Shown: positions 1 to 9,562 of the stretch, piece by piece
How the letters are laid out: each line of letters starts with the position of its first letter
Position numbering within the stretch: position 1 is the first letter of the stretch
DNA from: Sphingosinithalassobacter sp. CS137
GTDB lineage: Bacteria > Pseudomonadota > Alphaproteobacteria > Sphingomonadales > Sphingomonadaceae
Length of the DNA stretch: 64,000 nucleotides
Direction: 5' to 3'
NCBI RefSeq assembly: GCF_014334115.1
Contig: NZ_CP060494.1
Coordinates: 1-64,000, forward strand
The notes under the pieces: model-generated
What the model was told of the DNA's origin: nothing
The model's input: the letters and a program-made list of their open reading frames with translations, nothing else
The model's database searches: none
Made by a program: the position numbers and the translations under genes

Positions 1-1347
1 GATGCGGTGGCGAAGGCCTGGGCGCATGTGCGGGGCAATCTGCGCCGCTCGGCGGGCCAGCGGCTGTTCGATCAGTGGCTGAAGCCGGCGGTGCTGATCG
101 ACGCGAGCGATTCCGACGCCATCCGCCTGGGTCTCCCGTCGGCATTCATGACGCAGTGGGTGAAGAACCATTATGCCGACCGGCTGCTGCTCGAGTTCAA
201 GGCAGTGCTGCCGTCGGTTCGCAGCGTCGGCATCGAGACGGTCAAGGAAGCCGCGCCGCAGCGCGTGCTCACCGCTGCCGATGCGGCGCCGCAGGCGCCC
301 GCCGCCGCGCCGCTCGGTGAGCGGCCCGCGTTCGATTCGCGCTTCAGCTTCGACCGGTTCGTGGTCGATGGCTCGAATCGAGTCGCGTTCAACGCCGCGC
401 GCGCGGTGGCCGAACCCGGAGCGCCGCGGTTCAGCCCGCTCTACCTCCACAGCGGTACGGGGCAGGGCAAGACTCACCTGATGTACGCGCTGGGCCAGGC
501 GTTCCTCGAAGCCAACCCGCAGGCGACGGCGATCTACATGCCGGCCGAGCGGTTCATGTTCGAGTTCGTGCAGGCGCTGAAGGCGCGCGAGACGATCGCA
601 TTCAAGGCGCGGCTGCGCGGCGTCGATCTGCTGATGATCGACGACCTGCAGTTCATCGGCGGCAAGGACGCGACGCAGGAAGAATTCTTCCACACCGTCA
701 ACGAGTTCATGTCGAGCGGCAAGCGGCTGGTGATCGCGGCCGACCGGGCGCCTCAGGCGCTCGAGGGCTTCGAGCCGCGGCTGGCGAGCCGGCTGGGCTC
801 GGGGCTGGTCGCCGACATCAAGCCTCCCGAACCCGAGCTGCGCCGCGCGATCCTGGCGCGCAAGCTGGAGGAACTGCCCGAAGTGGCGATGCCCGAGGAC
901 GTGATCGAGCTGCTCGCCTCGCGGATCACGACCAGCGTGCGCGAGCTGGAAGGCGCGCTCAACCGGCTGATCGCCTATGCCCAGATGAACGGCGAGGCGA
1001 TCACGATCGACTATGCCGTCCAGACGCTGGGCGACACGCTGCGCAGCGCCCAGCGGCGAATCACGATCGACGAGATCCAGCGCGCGGTTTCGGCGCATTT
1101 CGATCTCAAGCAGCTCGACCTGATCTCGGCGCGCCGCGCAGTCGCGATCGCCCGGCCGCGCCAGATCGCCATGTATCTGGCCAAGCGGCTGACCACGCGT
1201 TCGCTGCCCGAGATCGGCCGCAAATTCGGCAACCGCGACCATTCGACGGTGATCCATGCGGTGCGGCGGATCGAGGAACTGCGCGTGAAGGACGGCGAGA
1301 TCGATGGCGCGGTGCGCACGCTGCTTCGCGAACTCGAAGGAGCCTGA
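1..1347 (+). CDS. dnaA: Chromosomal replication initiator protein DnaA (5' end outside window)
   Basis: DnaA binds DnaA boxes at oriC and opens the duplex for replication. The frame is open from the first base of the window, so the true start lies upstream; an in-frame GTG at 7 is probably internal. Visible parts: the end of domain I (W..V...LR and FDQWLKP), a linker rich in Ala and Pro, the AAA+ domain with Walker A GTGQGKTH and Walker B LLMIDDLQF, and the C-terminal helix-turn-helix with the DnaA signature around RDHSTVIHAVRRIEEL. About 448 codons are present, close to the full family length, so only a short N-terminal piece is missing. No oriC-like cluster of DnaA boxes was seen after the gene. 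Confidence 0.97.
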   Translation, partial: DAVAKAWAHVRGNLRRSAGQRLFDQWLKPAVLIDASDSDAIRLGLPSAFMTQWVKNHYADRLLLEFKAVLPSVRSVGIETVKEAAPQRVLTAADAAPQAPAAAPLGERPAFDSRFSFDRFVVDGSNRVAFNAARAVAEPGAPRFSPLYLHSGTGQGKTHLMYALGQAFLEANPQATAIYMPAERFMFEFVQALKARETIAFKARLRGVDLLMIDDLQFIGGKDATQEEFFHTVNEFMSSGKRLVIAADRAPQALEGFEPRLASRLGSGLVADIKPPEPELRRAILARKLEELPEVAMPEDVIELLASRITTSVRELEGALNRLIAYAQMNGEAITIDYAVQTLGDTLRSAQRRITIDEIQRAVSAHFDLKQLDLISARRAVAIARPRQIAMYLAKRLTTRSLPEIGRKFGNRDHSTVIHAVRRIEELRVKDGEIDGAVRTLLRELEGA

Positions 1348-1435
1348 GCAACCCTTTCAGATCGCGCGCGTTAACCACTCACTCCGGCGCCGAGCCGCAG
1401 GAGCTGCATCAGGGAAACGATGAGGGAGAAGTCCC

Positions 1436-1651
1436 ATGCACGCACTGGAAGTGACGGACGCGATCTCTCCGGAAAAGCAGGCGATCGTCTCCGCCGCGGT
1501 CGACGGCATCCGGACGATCGAGCGGCTGACCGGTTTTCCCGAAGTCGATGCCGAGACGGCCGACTTCTACGTGCAATCGGCGATCCTGGGCATCGAGGCA
1601 CATGGCTATCGCATCGTGAGCGCTGACGAGGCACCGGCCGCTGCCGCCTGA
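1436..1651 (+). CDS. Small acidic protein of unknown function (71 aa)
   Basis: Starts at ATG 1436 behind a good SD (GGGAGAAG). The product is a compact, soluble, acidic 71-residue protein without signal peptide, membrane segment or cysteine. It begins MHALEVTDAISPEKQAI, has a probable helical middle (IRTIERLTGF) and ends in an Ala-rich tail. It stands alone between dnaA and trpS with about 230 non-coding bases after it. I do not recognise the family. The clear SD and high-GC codon pattern make it a likely real gene, but the function is open. Confidence 0.6.
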   Translation: MHALEVTDAISPEKQAIVSAAVDGIRTIERLTGFPEVDAETADFYVQSAILGIEAHGYRIVSADEAPAAAA

Positions 1652-1883
1652 CGCTCCGGCGGCCCGGTGCGATTCGCACGGGGCGAGCGCCTTCGCTTCG
1701 CGGTTTTCGCGCCGATCCTTTAGGAAAGTTGCCGACGCGCGCAACTTTGATGCGCGCGGCCAACGGCTGAGCTTCGACGGTTCAAAGAGCGTCGGAGAGC
1801 GTGGCACGAAACGAGCCGTGTAGGACAGCGGAATTCAGAGCGTCCACGCGGGCCCGACATCGCCGCCGAGCCCGCGCGCGCGG

Positions 1884-2891
1884 CTAGACCTGAAGACCCA
1901 CGGCCTGTTGTGCCGCCTTCAGCGTCGGCGCGGCGATCGCCTGCGCCTTTTCGGCACCTGCTGACAGCGCCGCACCGACGGCGGCGCGGTCGTCGAGCAG
2001 GCGAGTCAGGCGGTCGCGCACCGGGCCGAGCACCGAGACGGCGAGCTCGGCGAGCGCAGGCTTGAATGTGCCGAAGCCTTGCCCTGCGAATTCCTGCACC
2101 ACCGACTGCGGATCGCGATCGGCGAGCGCGGCATAGATCGCCACGAGATTCTTCGCCTCGGGCCGTTCGGCCAGTGCGTCGAAGCTGTCGGGCAACGGCT
2201 CGGGATCGGTGCGCGCCTTGCGGAATTTCTGGGCGATGGTGTCGTCATCGTCGGACAGGTTGATGCGGCTCATGTCTGACGGATCGGACTTGGACATCTT
2301 GGCCGAGCCGTCGCGCAGCGACATGATCCGCGGCGCGGCCTTGCTGATGAACGGCTCGGGCAGCGGGAAGAGCTCGGTCTCGAAATCGGTGTTGAACTTG
2401 GCGGCGATGTCGCGCGCCAGCTCGAGATGCTGCTTCTGGTCCTCGCCGACGGGAACATGGGTGGCGCGATAGACGAGCACGTCGGCGGCCTGGAGCACCG
2501 GATAGGTGAAGAGGCCGACGCTGGCGCCCTCACGGTTCTTGCCCGCCTTGTCCTTCCACTGAGTCATGCGGTTGAGCCACCCCATCCGCGCAGTGCCCTG
2601 GAGAATCCAGCACAGCTCGGCATGCGCGGGCACGCGCGCCTGATTGAACAGCACCGCGCGGTCGTCGATGCCCGCCGCCATCAGCGTGGCGGCCATTTCG
2701 ATCGTCGAGCGGGCGAGCTCGGCCGGGCTCACGTTGCCGGTCAGCGCATGGAGATCGGCGAGGAAGAACAGGCATTCGCCCCCCGAGGACTCGGCAAGTT
2801 CCTGCATCGCCACCCATTGCTTGATCGCGCCGAGATAGTTGCCGAGATGGAGATTGCCGGTGGTCTGGATGCCGGAAACGACGCGCATCAT
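1884..2891 (-). CDS. trpS: Tryptophanyl-tRNA synthetase
   Basis: Class I aminoacyl-tRNA synthetase that charges tRNA-Trp in the cytoplasm. The start is one of two adjacent ATG codons (2889-2891 or 2886-2888), giving about 335 residues, the normal length. The HIGH-type motif appears as [10 protein letters not shown] near residue 13 and the KMSKS loop as [11 protein letters not shown] near residue 195. The same frame stays open far upstream across the neighbouring SDR gene, but only this part matches the family. In many alphaproteobacteria trpS sits next to murJ; here an SDR/AraC pair and a chemoreceptor lie between them, which suggests later insertion or rearrangement. Confidence 0.96.
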   Translation of the reverse strand: MMRVVSGIQTTGNLHLGNYLGAIKQWVAMQELAESSGGECLFFLADLHALTGNVSPAELARSTIEMAATLMAAGIDDRAVLFNQARVPAHAELCWILQGTARMGWLNRMTQWKDKAGKNREGASVGLFTYPVLQAADVLVYRATHVPVGEDQKQHLELARDIAAKFNTDFETELFPLPEPFISKAAPRIMSLRDGSAKMSKSDPSDMSRINLSDDDDTIAQKFRKARTDPEPLPDSFDALAERPEAKNLVAIYAALADRDPQSVVQEFAGQGFGTFKPALAELAVSVLGPVRDRLTRLLDDRAAVGAALSAGAEKAQAIAAPTLKAAQQAVGLQV

Positions 2892-3070
2892 TCTACTCCG
2901 CGCCCGGTTGACCGTTCGGCCGTTGGACCGGCCGCGGGTCCCGGCCAGCGGGGGCGCCGCCGCGGATGCGGGGGGCGGGACGCGGCGGGCTGTAGCCGGA
3001 GGCGAGGCACGGGGGAAGGGCCGCCGCCGCGCCTCTTCGGCGACGGCGGCGGCCGCGATACGCACGAAGC

Positions 3071-3796
3071 CTACATGTCGGCGGCGGTGGGGCGGACGAT
3101 GATCTCGTTCACGTCGACGCCCTCGGGCTGTTCGAGCGCGAAGCGGATCGCCCGCGCGATCGCATCGGGCGTGAGCGCCTTCTTGCGCCACTGCTGGAGC
3201 ACCGCGGCGACGTCGGGATCGGTGACGTCGTGCCCCAGCTCGGTGGCGACGACGCCCGGCGAGACGAGCGTGGTGCGGATGCCGTCCTGTTCCTGGCGCA
3301 GCCCCTCGGTGATCGCCCGCACGGCATGCTTGGTGCCGCAATAGACCGCCGCGGTCGGCAGGACGATGCGCGCGGCGACCGAGGCGACGTTCACCACATG
3401 GCCGCCGCCCTGCGCCAGAAAGCCGGGGAGCACCGAGGCGATGCCGTTGAGCACGCCATGGATGTTGACGTCTATCATCTTCCTCCACTCGTCGCGCTTG
3501 AGGGCGGCGAGCGGCGACAGCGGCATCACGCCGGCATTGTTCACCAGCGCATCGACGCGGCCGAACCGCTCCTGCGCGGCGGCGACGAAGGCGTCGAAGC
3601 TGCCGGCATCGACGACGTCGAGCGCGCGCCAGCCGACGTGCGCGCCGAGCTCCGACGCCAGCGCGTCGAGGCGATCGGTGCGGCGCGCGCCGAGGAACAG
3701 CCGGGCACCCGTGCCGGCGAGTTCGCGCGCGGTCGCTTCGCCGATGCCGCTCGAGGCGCCGGTGATGAGGATCGTCTTTTCGGAAAGTGCGGTCAT
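3071..3796 (-). CDS. Short-chain dehydrogenase/reductase (SDR)
   Basis: NAD(P)-dependent classical SDR of 241 residues; substrate unknown. Motifs: TGASSGIG near residue 13 for the dinucleotide, NNAG near residue 88, the catalytic YCGTK (Tyr-x-x-x-Lys) near 153, and a PGVVATEL segment after the active site. The Arg in GARRTDR after the second strand hints at NADPH preference. It is transcribed away from the AraC-family gene at 3940 with 143 bases between them, the usual arrangement in which the regulator controls the divergent oxidoreductase. Confidence 0.9.
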   Translation of the reverse strand: MTALSEKTILITGASSGIGEATARELAGTGARLFLGARRTDRLDALASELGAHVGWRALDVVDAGSFDAFVAAAQERFGRVDALVNNAGVMPLSPLAALKRDEWRKMIDVNIHGVLNGIASVLPGFLAQGGGHVVNVASVAARIVLPTAAVYCGTKHAVRAITEGLRQEQDGIRTTLVSPGVVATELGHDVTDPDVAAVLQQWRKKALTPDAIARAIRFALEQPEGVDVNEIIVRPTAADM

Positions 3797-3939
3797 GCTG
3801 TGTCTCCTGTGCTGCGACGATTCGCATGTGGCGTGCGGGGGCCGGCGGGCGGTAGCGCGATCGCACGAAGAGATTGCACGATCCTCCAGAGTTGCGCGGC
3901 GGCATTGCCGATCCGAGTCGACCGGAGCATCAGGACGGC

Positions 3940-4836
3940 ATGAGCCGAATCGAAGAGCTGGCGGCGGCGATCGACCGCCATGTAGCCGAAGACGGTGTGC
4001 ATGCGACCGCACTGCCGTGCCTGCAGCTGATCCGATCGAGCCGCCCGACCGCGCCGCTGCCCGCGGTGTACGAGGCGTCGCTTTGCCTGATCGCCCAAGG
4101 CGCCAAGGAAGTGGCGATGGGCGAGACCCGCGTTCTCTACGACGCGTCGCGCTATCTGCTCGTCTCGGTCGACCTGCCGCTGATCGGCAATGTGACCGAG
4201 GCGGACGCGGACCGGCCCTATCTGTGCTGCAAGATCGACCTCGACCGGACAGTGCTCGCCGACCTGATGCTCGCGCTGCCGCCGCGTTCCGAGGTCGCCG
4301 AGGCACCGGTGATCGGCGCCTATCCCGGCGACCCCGACCTGACCGACGCGGCATGCCGGCTGGTGCAGCTGCTCGACCGGCCGGAGAGCATTCCGACGCT
4401 GGCGCCGCTGATCGAGCGCGAGCTGTTGTATCGACTGCTGACCGGGCCGCATGGCGGCGCGCTGCGCGAGATCGCCAGCGGCGACAGCAGGCTGAGCCAG
4501 ATCAGCCGCGCGATCGCATGGATCCGCGACCATCTGGCCGAGCGGCTGCGCATCGCCGAGGTCGCCGCGGCGGCGGGCATGAGCGCGTCCTCGCTGCACG
4601 CCCATTTCAAGGCAGTGACGGGAATGACTCCGCTCGATTTCCAGAAGCAGCTGCGGCTGCAGGCGGCGCGGCAGCTGATGCTGGCCGACGGGGCCAATGC
4701 CGGAAGCGCGGGATTCGCAGTCGGCTATGAGAGCCCGTCGCAGTTCAGCCGCGAATACCGCCGGCTGTTCGGGGCGCCGCCGCGCGCCGACGTGACTCGG
4801 ATGCTGGCGGGCGGCGACGCGGCGAGCGCCTATTGA
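3940..4836 (+). CDS. AraC-family transcriptional regulator
   Basis: Transcription factor of 298 residues. The N-terminal half (about 20-180) resembles the AraC N-terminal domain found in regulators of SDR and aldo-keto reductase genes (PF06719 type): a cupin-like region with YEASLCLIAQGAKEV. The C-terminal half (about 195-290) has the two helix-turn-helix motifs, IAEVAAAAGMSASSLHAHFK and the ending FAVGYESPSQFSREYRRLFG. ATG 3940 is preferred over an upstream in-frame ATG at 3874 because family proteins begin near the I-E-E-L-A-A-A helix. It probably regulates the divergent SDR gene. Confidence 0.88.
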   Translation: MSRIEELAAAIDRHVAEDGVHATALPCLQLIRSSRPTAPLPAVYEASLCLIAQGAKEVAMGETRVLYDASRYLLVSVDLPLIGNVTEADADRPYLCCKIDLDRTVLADLMLALPPRSEVAEAPVIGAYPGDPDLTDAACRLVQLLDRPESIPTLAPLIERELLYRLLTGPHGGALREIASGDSRLSQISRAIAWIRDHLAERLRIAEVAAAAGMSASSLHAHFKAVTGMTPLDFQKQLRLQAARQLMLADGANAGSAGFAVGYESPSQFSREYRRLFGAPPRADVTRMLAGGDAASAY

Positions 4837-4902
4837 GAAAGGCAGGCCGGACCCGCCGGCGCCGGGCGCGCGCGGCGGGTCCGCAGCCAGTGGCGGAGGA
4901 GC

Positions 4903-6447
4903 CTAGAAGCTGGCCCATTCGCCGGCGGCGATGCTCGTCGCCGCAGGCGGCAGGAGCGCGGCGGGAGGCGCCTGCGGGGTGCGCGCGGGGAGGCGCGGCG
5001 CAGTGGCACCCCGGCGGGCGGCGGGGCCGGCACGGACGATGAACTTGGCGGCCTGATCGGCCAGCGTGGTGACTTCGCTCGACAGGTTGCGCGCGGCGGC
5101 CGAGGTTTCCTCCACCATCGCGGCATTCTGCTGCGTCGACTGGTCCATGGTGGTGATCGCAGTCGAGATTTCGCCGATCGCCGAGGACTGCGCCTGATTG
5201 TCGGACGCCATGGCGCCGAGCAGCTTGTGCACTTCGCCGACGTCGTCGGTGATCTGGGCGAGCGCGCTGTCGACTCGGCCGACATGATCGACCGCCGAGA
5301 CGATGTCGGTCTGGGTCGCGGTCAGCTGGTCGCGGGCGCGGCCGGCTTCTTCCTCGGCGCGCATCGCGAGCGCCGAGACGAGATCGGCGACGACCGCGAA
5401 ACCGCGGCCCGCTTCGCCTGCGCGCCCCGCCTCGACAGCGGCGTTCATCGCCAGAACGCGCGTCTGGAACGCGATCTTGTCGAGCCCCTCGATCACGCTG
5501 TCGATGCCCTTGGCGCTTTCGCTGACGCGGCTCATCGCCTGCATCGCCTCGTCGGCGACCGCGCGGCCACCCGAGACAGTGGCGATGGCGCCGTCGGCGC
5601 GCGCCACCGTGCTCCGCGCGGCGTCGGACGAGGCCTTCAGCCGCTGGTCCATCTGCGCGATGGCGGCCGAGGTCTGTTCGAGACTGGCGGCGTTGCTTTC
5701 GGTGCGCCGCGCGAGATCCTCCGAGGCCTGCGCGATCTCGCCCGATCCGGTGCGGATGGCGAGCGTCGACTCAGTGACGGTGCCGATCAGCCCGCGCAGG
5801 CTTTCGAGCGCCTGGTTGTAGTTGTCAGTGAGCCGCCGGAACGATTCGGGCAGGCCGGTGAGATCCTCCGACATGTCGCCCGCGGCGAGGCTGGCCAGCG
5901 CATCGTTGAGCCGATCGATCGCCTGGTTGCGCTCGCGCTGCGCCTGTTCGAAATAGATCGAGACCGAGAGCTCGACGTCGAGCAGCGCCGCCTTAACCAC
6001 CGCGATGCTGGCTTCGGTGGCGCTGGCGCCGCGGAAGAAGCCGAGCAGCCGGCGCCACGGGCTCTTCGCGCGCGCAACGCCGCGCAGCAGCTCTTCGAGC
6101 ACCAGCGCGTAGGCGCCGATATACCAGCGCGGCTCGAGACCGATGGCGGCATGGACCGAGCCGATGCGGCGGACGCTGGAATAGAAATCCTCGTCGAAGC
6201 GGCCGCTGACGATGCGCTTCCAATGCGCCTGCTGAGCGCCTTTCGCGCCGGACATATGCGCATCGTTGCGGAAGAAGCGGCTGGTCTCCGGCGTCTTGCG
6301 GACGATGCCGTAGAAGCGATCGAGCGCCGGCCCGAGGAGCGATTCGACCACCGGGGCGACATCGTTGAGGGCAGTGCGCTGATCCTGGCTGAACTCCATG
6401 AACTCGAGGCGCGTGCGTACTTCGGTGTTCGACATTCCTGGTTTCAT
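4903..6447 (-). CDS. Globin-coupled methyl-accepting chemotaxis protein (HemAT-like)
   Basis: Soluble chemoreceptor of about 514 residues without membrane segments. The first 170 or so residues form a protoglobin/globin sensor: the proximal heme histidine is His99 in SVHAAIGLEPRWYIGAY, a nearly invariant block of globin-coupled sensors. After a helical linker comes the MCP signalling domain with the hairpin tip GLDKIAFQTRVLAMNAAVEA. The protein ends GEWASF, a W-x-x-F tail like the CheR/CheB tether of other receptors. It probably senses oxygen for aerotaxis. Start uncertain: ATG 6447 or ATG 6435 (MSNTEV). No che genes are nearby. Confidence 0.9.
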   Translation of the reverse strand: MKPGMSNTEVRTRLEFMEFSQDQRTALNDVAPVVESLLGPALDRFYGIVRKTPETSRFFRNDAHMSGAKGAQQAHWKRIVSGRFDEDFYSSVRRIGSVHAAIGLEPRWYIGAYALVLEELLRGVARAKSPWRRLLGFFRGASATEASIAVVKAALLDVELSVSIYFEQAQRERNQAIDRLNDALASLAAGDMSEDLTGLPESFRRLTDNYNQALESLRGLIGTVTESTLAIRTGSGEIAQASEDLARRTESNAASLEQTSAAIAQMDQRLKASSDAARSTVARADGAIATVSGGRAVADEAMQAMSRVSESAKGIDSVIEGLDKIAFQTRVLAMNAAVEAGRAGEAGRGFAVVADLVSALAMRAEEEAGRARDQLTATQTDIVSAVDHVGRVDSALAQITDDVGEVHKLLGAMASDNQAQSSAIGEISTAITTMDQSTQQNAAMVEETSAAARNLSSEVTTLADQAAKFIVRAGPAARRGATAPRLPARTPQAPPAALLPPAATSIAAGEWASF

Positions 6448-6624
6448 CCCGCTCTGGAGGCGACGCGCGCTCGGGCGTCGGAGGTTCGATTACCCTTCGC
6501 ATGATAGGACGATCGAACGTGCCGGGTGCGAAACCGGCGGGCGCAAACGCCTGGGTAATGTTCCCAATCCGTAGAAACACTTAGGCCGTGCTCGGGCCGA
6601 CCCGGCGGGCGTTTCCGGCGGGAA

Positions 6625-8196
6625 TCAGTCCGGGCGGGCGGGGGTGCGCCGGAGCATCGCCCGCAGGTCGCTCACCAGATAGGCGCGCGTGACGAGGCAG
6701 GCGGCGGCGTAGATCGCGCCGCCGGCGGCGACCAGCGCCAGCATGCCGCCCGCGCGGACCCCGAAGCTGCCGGTCGTCCAGGGCTCGAGCAGCGCGCGCC
6801 CGACCCATAGCGCGGCGCCCATCAGCAGCGCGGCGAGGGCGAGGCGGGGCAGCCGGCGCCTGAGCCGCGCGTCGGCAGCGAAATGGCCGCGCTTGCGCAG
6901 CGTCCAGTAGAGAAGCGCCGCGTTGATGCACGCCGACAGCGCAGTCGCGAGCGCGGGGCCGACATAGCCGATGGTGGGAATGAGCGCGATGTTGCCGATG
7001 ATGTTGGCGACGACCGCGGTCATCGCGAAGCGGACGGGCGTTTTCGTGTCCTCACGCGCGTAATAGCCCGGAGTGAGCACCTTGATCAGCACATAGGCGG
7101 GCAGGCCGATCGAGAAGGCGGCGAGGACGAGCGCAGTCGCGCGCGTGTCGGCGGCAGTGAAGGCGCCGTGCTGGAACAGGGTGCGGATGATCGGCTCGGC
7201 CGCGACCATCAGCGCGACCATGGCGGGCAGGGTGAGGAACAGCGCGAGCTCGATCCCGCGGTTCTGAGTCTCCATCGCCGCGTCGTGCTTCCCTTCGCCG
7301 AGCAGGCGCGAGAGGGTGGGCAGCAGGATCGTGCCCAGGCCGATGCCGATCAGCCCGAGCGGAAGCTGGTTCAGCCGGTCGGCGTAATAGATGTAGCTGA
7401 TCGCACCGGGCGCGAGCAGGCTGCCGGCGAGCGCGGTCGAGACGAGCAGGTTGATCTGGGTGGCGCCCGCACCGGCGGCGGCGGGGAGGATCAGCTTGAA
7501 GAGCTGGCGGATGTCCTTGTCGATTCGCGGCAGGCGCAGGCGCAGCTTCACACCCGCGCGGGTGCAGCCCCAGATGAGGAAGAGAAGCTGGAGCGCGCCG
7601 CCGACGGTGACGCTGATCGCCTGGACCTGAGCGGTTTCGTACACATTCTCGCCGTGAAAGAACCACAGGCCGGTGATCATCGACAGGTTGAGCAGGATCG
7701 GCGCGGCGGCATTGACCCAGAAGCGGTTGACCGAATTGAGGATGCCGCCGAGCAGCGACACGACGCTGATGAGCGCGAGATAGGGCAGGGTGATGCGGCT
7801 GAGCCCCACCGCATAGGCGAATTGCGCGGGCGTGGGATCGTTGAACCCGCCCGAGAGCGCATAGGTGATCGGCCAGGCCGCGGCGATCAGGATCAGCGTG
7901 AAGACGATGAGCAGCGGCAGCAGCATCGCCAGCGCGCGCTCGGCGAAATCGAGCCCGGCGGCGAGCTTGCCGTCCTCCGCCACGCGCCGGTTGAACATCG
8001 GGATGAAGGCGGCGGCAAAGGCGCCCTCGGCAAAGAGCGCGCGGAACATGTTGGGCAGGCGGAAGGCGACGAGGAAGGCGTCCGACGCGAACCCCGCGCC
8101 GACGAACGTCGCCTGAAGCGAATCGCGGCCGAGCGCGAGGATGCGGCTGACGAGCGTGAGCCCGCCGACCGATCCCAGCGTCTTGACGAGGTTCAT
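6625..8196 (-). CDS. murJ: Lipid II flippase MurJ
   Basis: Inner-membrane flippase that moves lipid II to the periplasmic side for peptidoglycan synthesis. At 523 residues it has the usual length and a run of about 14 hydrophobic segments. Family marks include the start with MNLVKTLGSVGGLTLVSRI, the RDSLQATFVGAG segment, the FAEGAFAAAFIPMF block and the RLNQLPLGLIGIGLGTILLP block. It lies 33 bases after secB on the same strand, so the two are probably cotranscribed. Confidence 0.96.
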   Translation of the reverse strand: MNLVKTLGSVGGLTLVSRILALGRDSLQATFVGAGFASDAFLVAFRLPNMFRALFAEGAFAAAFIPMFNRRVAEDGKLAAGLDFAERALAMLLPLLIVFTLILIAAAWPITYALSGGFNDPTPAQFAYAVGLSRITLPYLALISVVSLLGGILNSVNRFWVNAAAPILLNLSMITGLWFFHGENVYETAQVQAISVTVGGALQLLFLIWGCTRAGVKLRLRLPRIDKDIRQLFKLILPAAAGAGATQINLLVSTALAGSLLAPGAISYIYYADRLNQLPLGLIGIGLGTILLPTLSRLLGEGKHDAAMETQNRGIELALFLTLPAMVALMVAAEPIIRTLFQHGAFTAADTRATALVLAAFSIGLPAYVLIKVLTPGYYAREDTKTPVRFAMTAVVANIIGNIALIPTIGYVGPALATALSACINAALLYWTLRKRGHFAADARLRRRLPRLALAALLMGAALWVGRALLEPWTTGSFGVRAGGMLALVAAGGAIYAAACLVTRAYLVSDLRAMLRRTPARPD

Positions 8197-8229
8197 GGCT
8201 GCCGGCCTCCCCCGAGGGCCGCTTGCGGC

Positions 8230-8739
8230 TTAGGCCTGGCCCGTGGGCGCTTGCGGCTGCTGGCCCTGCGCCTGCGCCTTCTGCTGGAGATAGAGGCCGT
8301 GGAAATCGATCGGCTCGAGCATCAGCGCGGGAAAGCCGCCGTCGCGCACGGCGTCGGCCAGGACGCGGCGGGCGAAGGGGAAGAGAATGCGCGGCGCTTC
8401 GCCCAGCAGGAACGGTTCGATCTGCTCCTGCGGGAAGTTGCGGATCGCGAAGAGGCCCGCGTAGGAAAGATCGACGACGAAGGCGAGCTGCTTTTCCATT
8501 TCGGCGCGCACGTCGATCTTGAGAACGACTTCGAAGAGATCCTCGCCGACCCGGTTCGAGCCGATGTTGAACTGGACGTCGAAGCCGGGCTGGCCCTGCT
8601 GCTGATAGACGCCGGGCGCGTTGGGATTTTCGAAGGAGAAGTCCTTCACATATTGCGAGACGACGCCGGCCGTGGGCGCGCTGTCGCTGCCGTTGGTCAT
8701 CGGTTCGCCGGAATCGGCGAAATTGTCGGGCTCGGCCAT
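8230..8739 (-). CDS. secB: Protein-export chaperone SecB
   Basis: Cytosolic tetrameric chaperone that keeps preproteins unfolded and hands them to SecA. ATG 8739 has a strong SD (GAAGGAAATTCG) and gives 169 residues, the alphaproteobacterial length. The frame is open further upstream but family similarity begins here. Core motifs include VSQYVKDFSFENPNAP, the VVLKIDV strand and the PRILFPFARRVLADAVRDGG region that contacts SecA. The C-terminal tail is Gln-rich. It is divergent from the Tim44-like gene at 8900, with the promoters in the 160 bases between. Confidence 0.96.
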   Translation of the reverse strand: MAEPDNFADSGEPMTNGSDSAPTAGVVSQYVKDFSFENPNAPGVYQQQGQPGFDVQFNIGSNRVGEDLFEVVLKIDVRAEMEKQLAFVVDLSYAGLFAIRNFPQEQIEPFLLGEAPRILFPFARRVLADAVRDGGFPALMLEPIDFHGLYLQQKAQAQGQQPQAPTGQA

Positions 8740-8899
8740 CGAATTTCCTTCTCGCTTCGGATAAATCGCGCGGGCGCGCGCGTTGGTTCGATCGCCGCGC
8801 CTAGCAGGCGGGCGGAGCGAGTTCAACGGCGGGAAAGAGGCGATTTGAAACCGTTGCGCGTTGCTCTTATGTACACTGGGAAGAGTCTCTGGAGGCACG

Positions 8900-9544
8900 G
8901 TGTTTTACGTCATTCTGTTCGCAATGGTCGCCGCTTTCCTGGCGCTGCGCCTCTATTCGGTGCTCGGCAAGCGCACCGGCCATGAACAGCCGCTGCCCAA
9001 GCCCGCCGAGGAGCGAGTCGCGAGCCAGCCGATGGCGCGGACGATCGACGTACCCGCCGAAGTGCGCGAGAGTGGCGCGCGGCACATCGACGCCGGCGCC
9101 GAGACGGGGCTGCGCGCGGTGGTCGCCGCTGACTCCAGCTTCGATGTCGGCCAGTTCGTCGAAGGTGCCAAATCCGCCTATCGCATGATCCTCGAGGCTT
9201 TCTGGAAGGGCGACGAAGAGACGCTGGGCTGGTTGGTCGAGGACGATGTCCGTGCCGCCTTCACCGCCGCGATCGCCGAGCGCAACGAAGCCGGGCACGT
9301 GCTGGAGAACCGGCTGGTCGCGATCGAGCGCGCGCAGATCGTCGACGCCTCGCTGGAAGGCAAGATCGCGCGGATCGCAGTGCGCTTCGATGCCGACATC
9401 GCCGCCGTGACGCGCGACGCCGAAGGCAATCTGGTCGCCGGATCGATGAGCGACGCAGTGGAGACGCACGACGTCTGGACCTTCATGCGCAACCTGCGCA
9501 GCGACGATCCGAACTGGAAGCTGGTCGAAACCGACGAAGCCTGA
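8900..9544 (+). CDS. Tim44/TimA-family membrane-associated protein
   Basis: Bacterial Tim44-like protein of 214 residues. GTG 8900 is chosen because a GGAGG SD lies five bases upstream and it places the membrane segment (FYVILFAMVAAFLALRLYSVLG) at the N-terminus; an ATG at 8861 would have no SD. The C-terminal Tim44 domain (about 80-210) contains FVEGAKSAYRMILEAFWKGD and ends with the family strand DVWTFMRNLRSDDPNWKLV. Tim44-like proteins are tethered at the inner membrane; a role in envelope protein biogenesis is inferred from the family and from secB next door, not proven. It leads a set with mltA and smr. Confidence 0.9.
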   Translation: MFYVILFAMVAAFLALRLYSVLGKRTGHEQPLPKPAEERVASQPMARTIDVPAEVRESGARHIDAGAETGLRAVVAADSSFDVGQFVEGAKSAYRMILEAFWKGDEETLGWLVEDDVRAAFTAAIAERNEAGHVLENRLVAIERAQIVDASLEGKIARIAVRFDADIAAVTRDAEGNLVAGSMSDAVETHDVWTFMRNLRSDDPNWKLVETDEA

Positions 9545-9562
9545 CGCGGAGGAGAGAGGCGC

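Noticed and set aside
1652..1883. Chromosome origin near dnaA
   Set aside because: No cluster of TTATCCACA-like boxes or AT-rich unwinding region is visible in the spacer after dnaA; an origin upstream of dnaA cannot be judged.
2892..3905. An N-terminal extension of trpS to about 670 codons
   Set aside because: The added part is antisense-free but out of frame over the SDR gene; family similarity starts at the [13 protein letters not shown] segment.
6883..8985. A 700-codon plus-strand frame opposite murJ and secB
   Set aside because: It crosses two well-supported genes and the secB promoter; repeated acidic and Arg-rich runs show it is a shadow.
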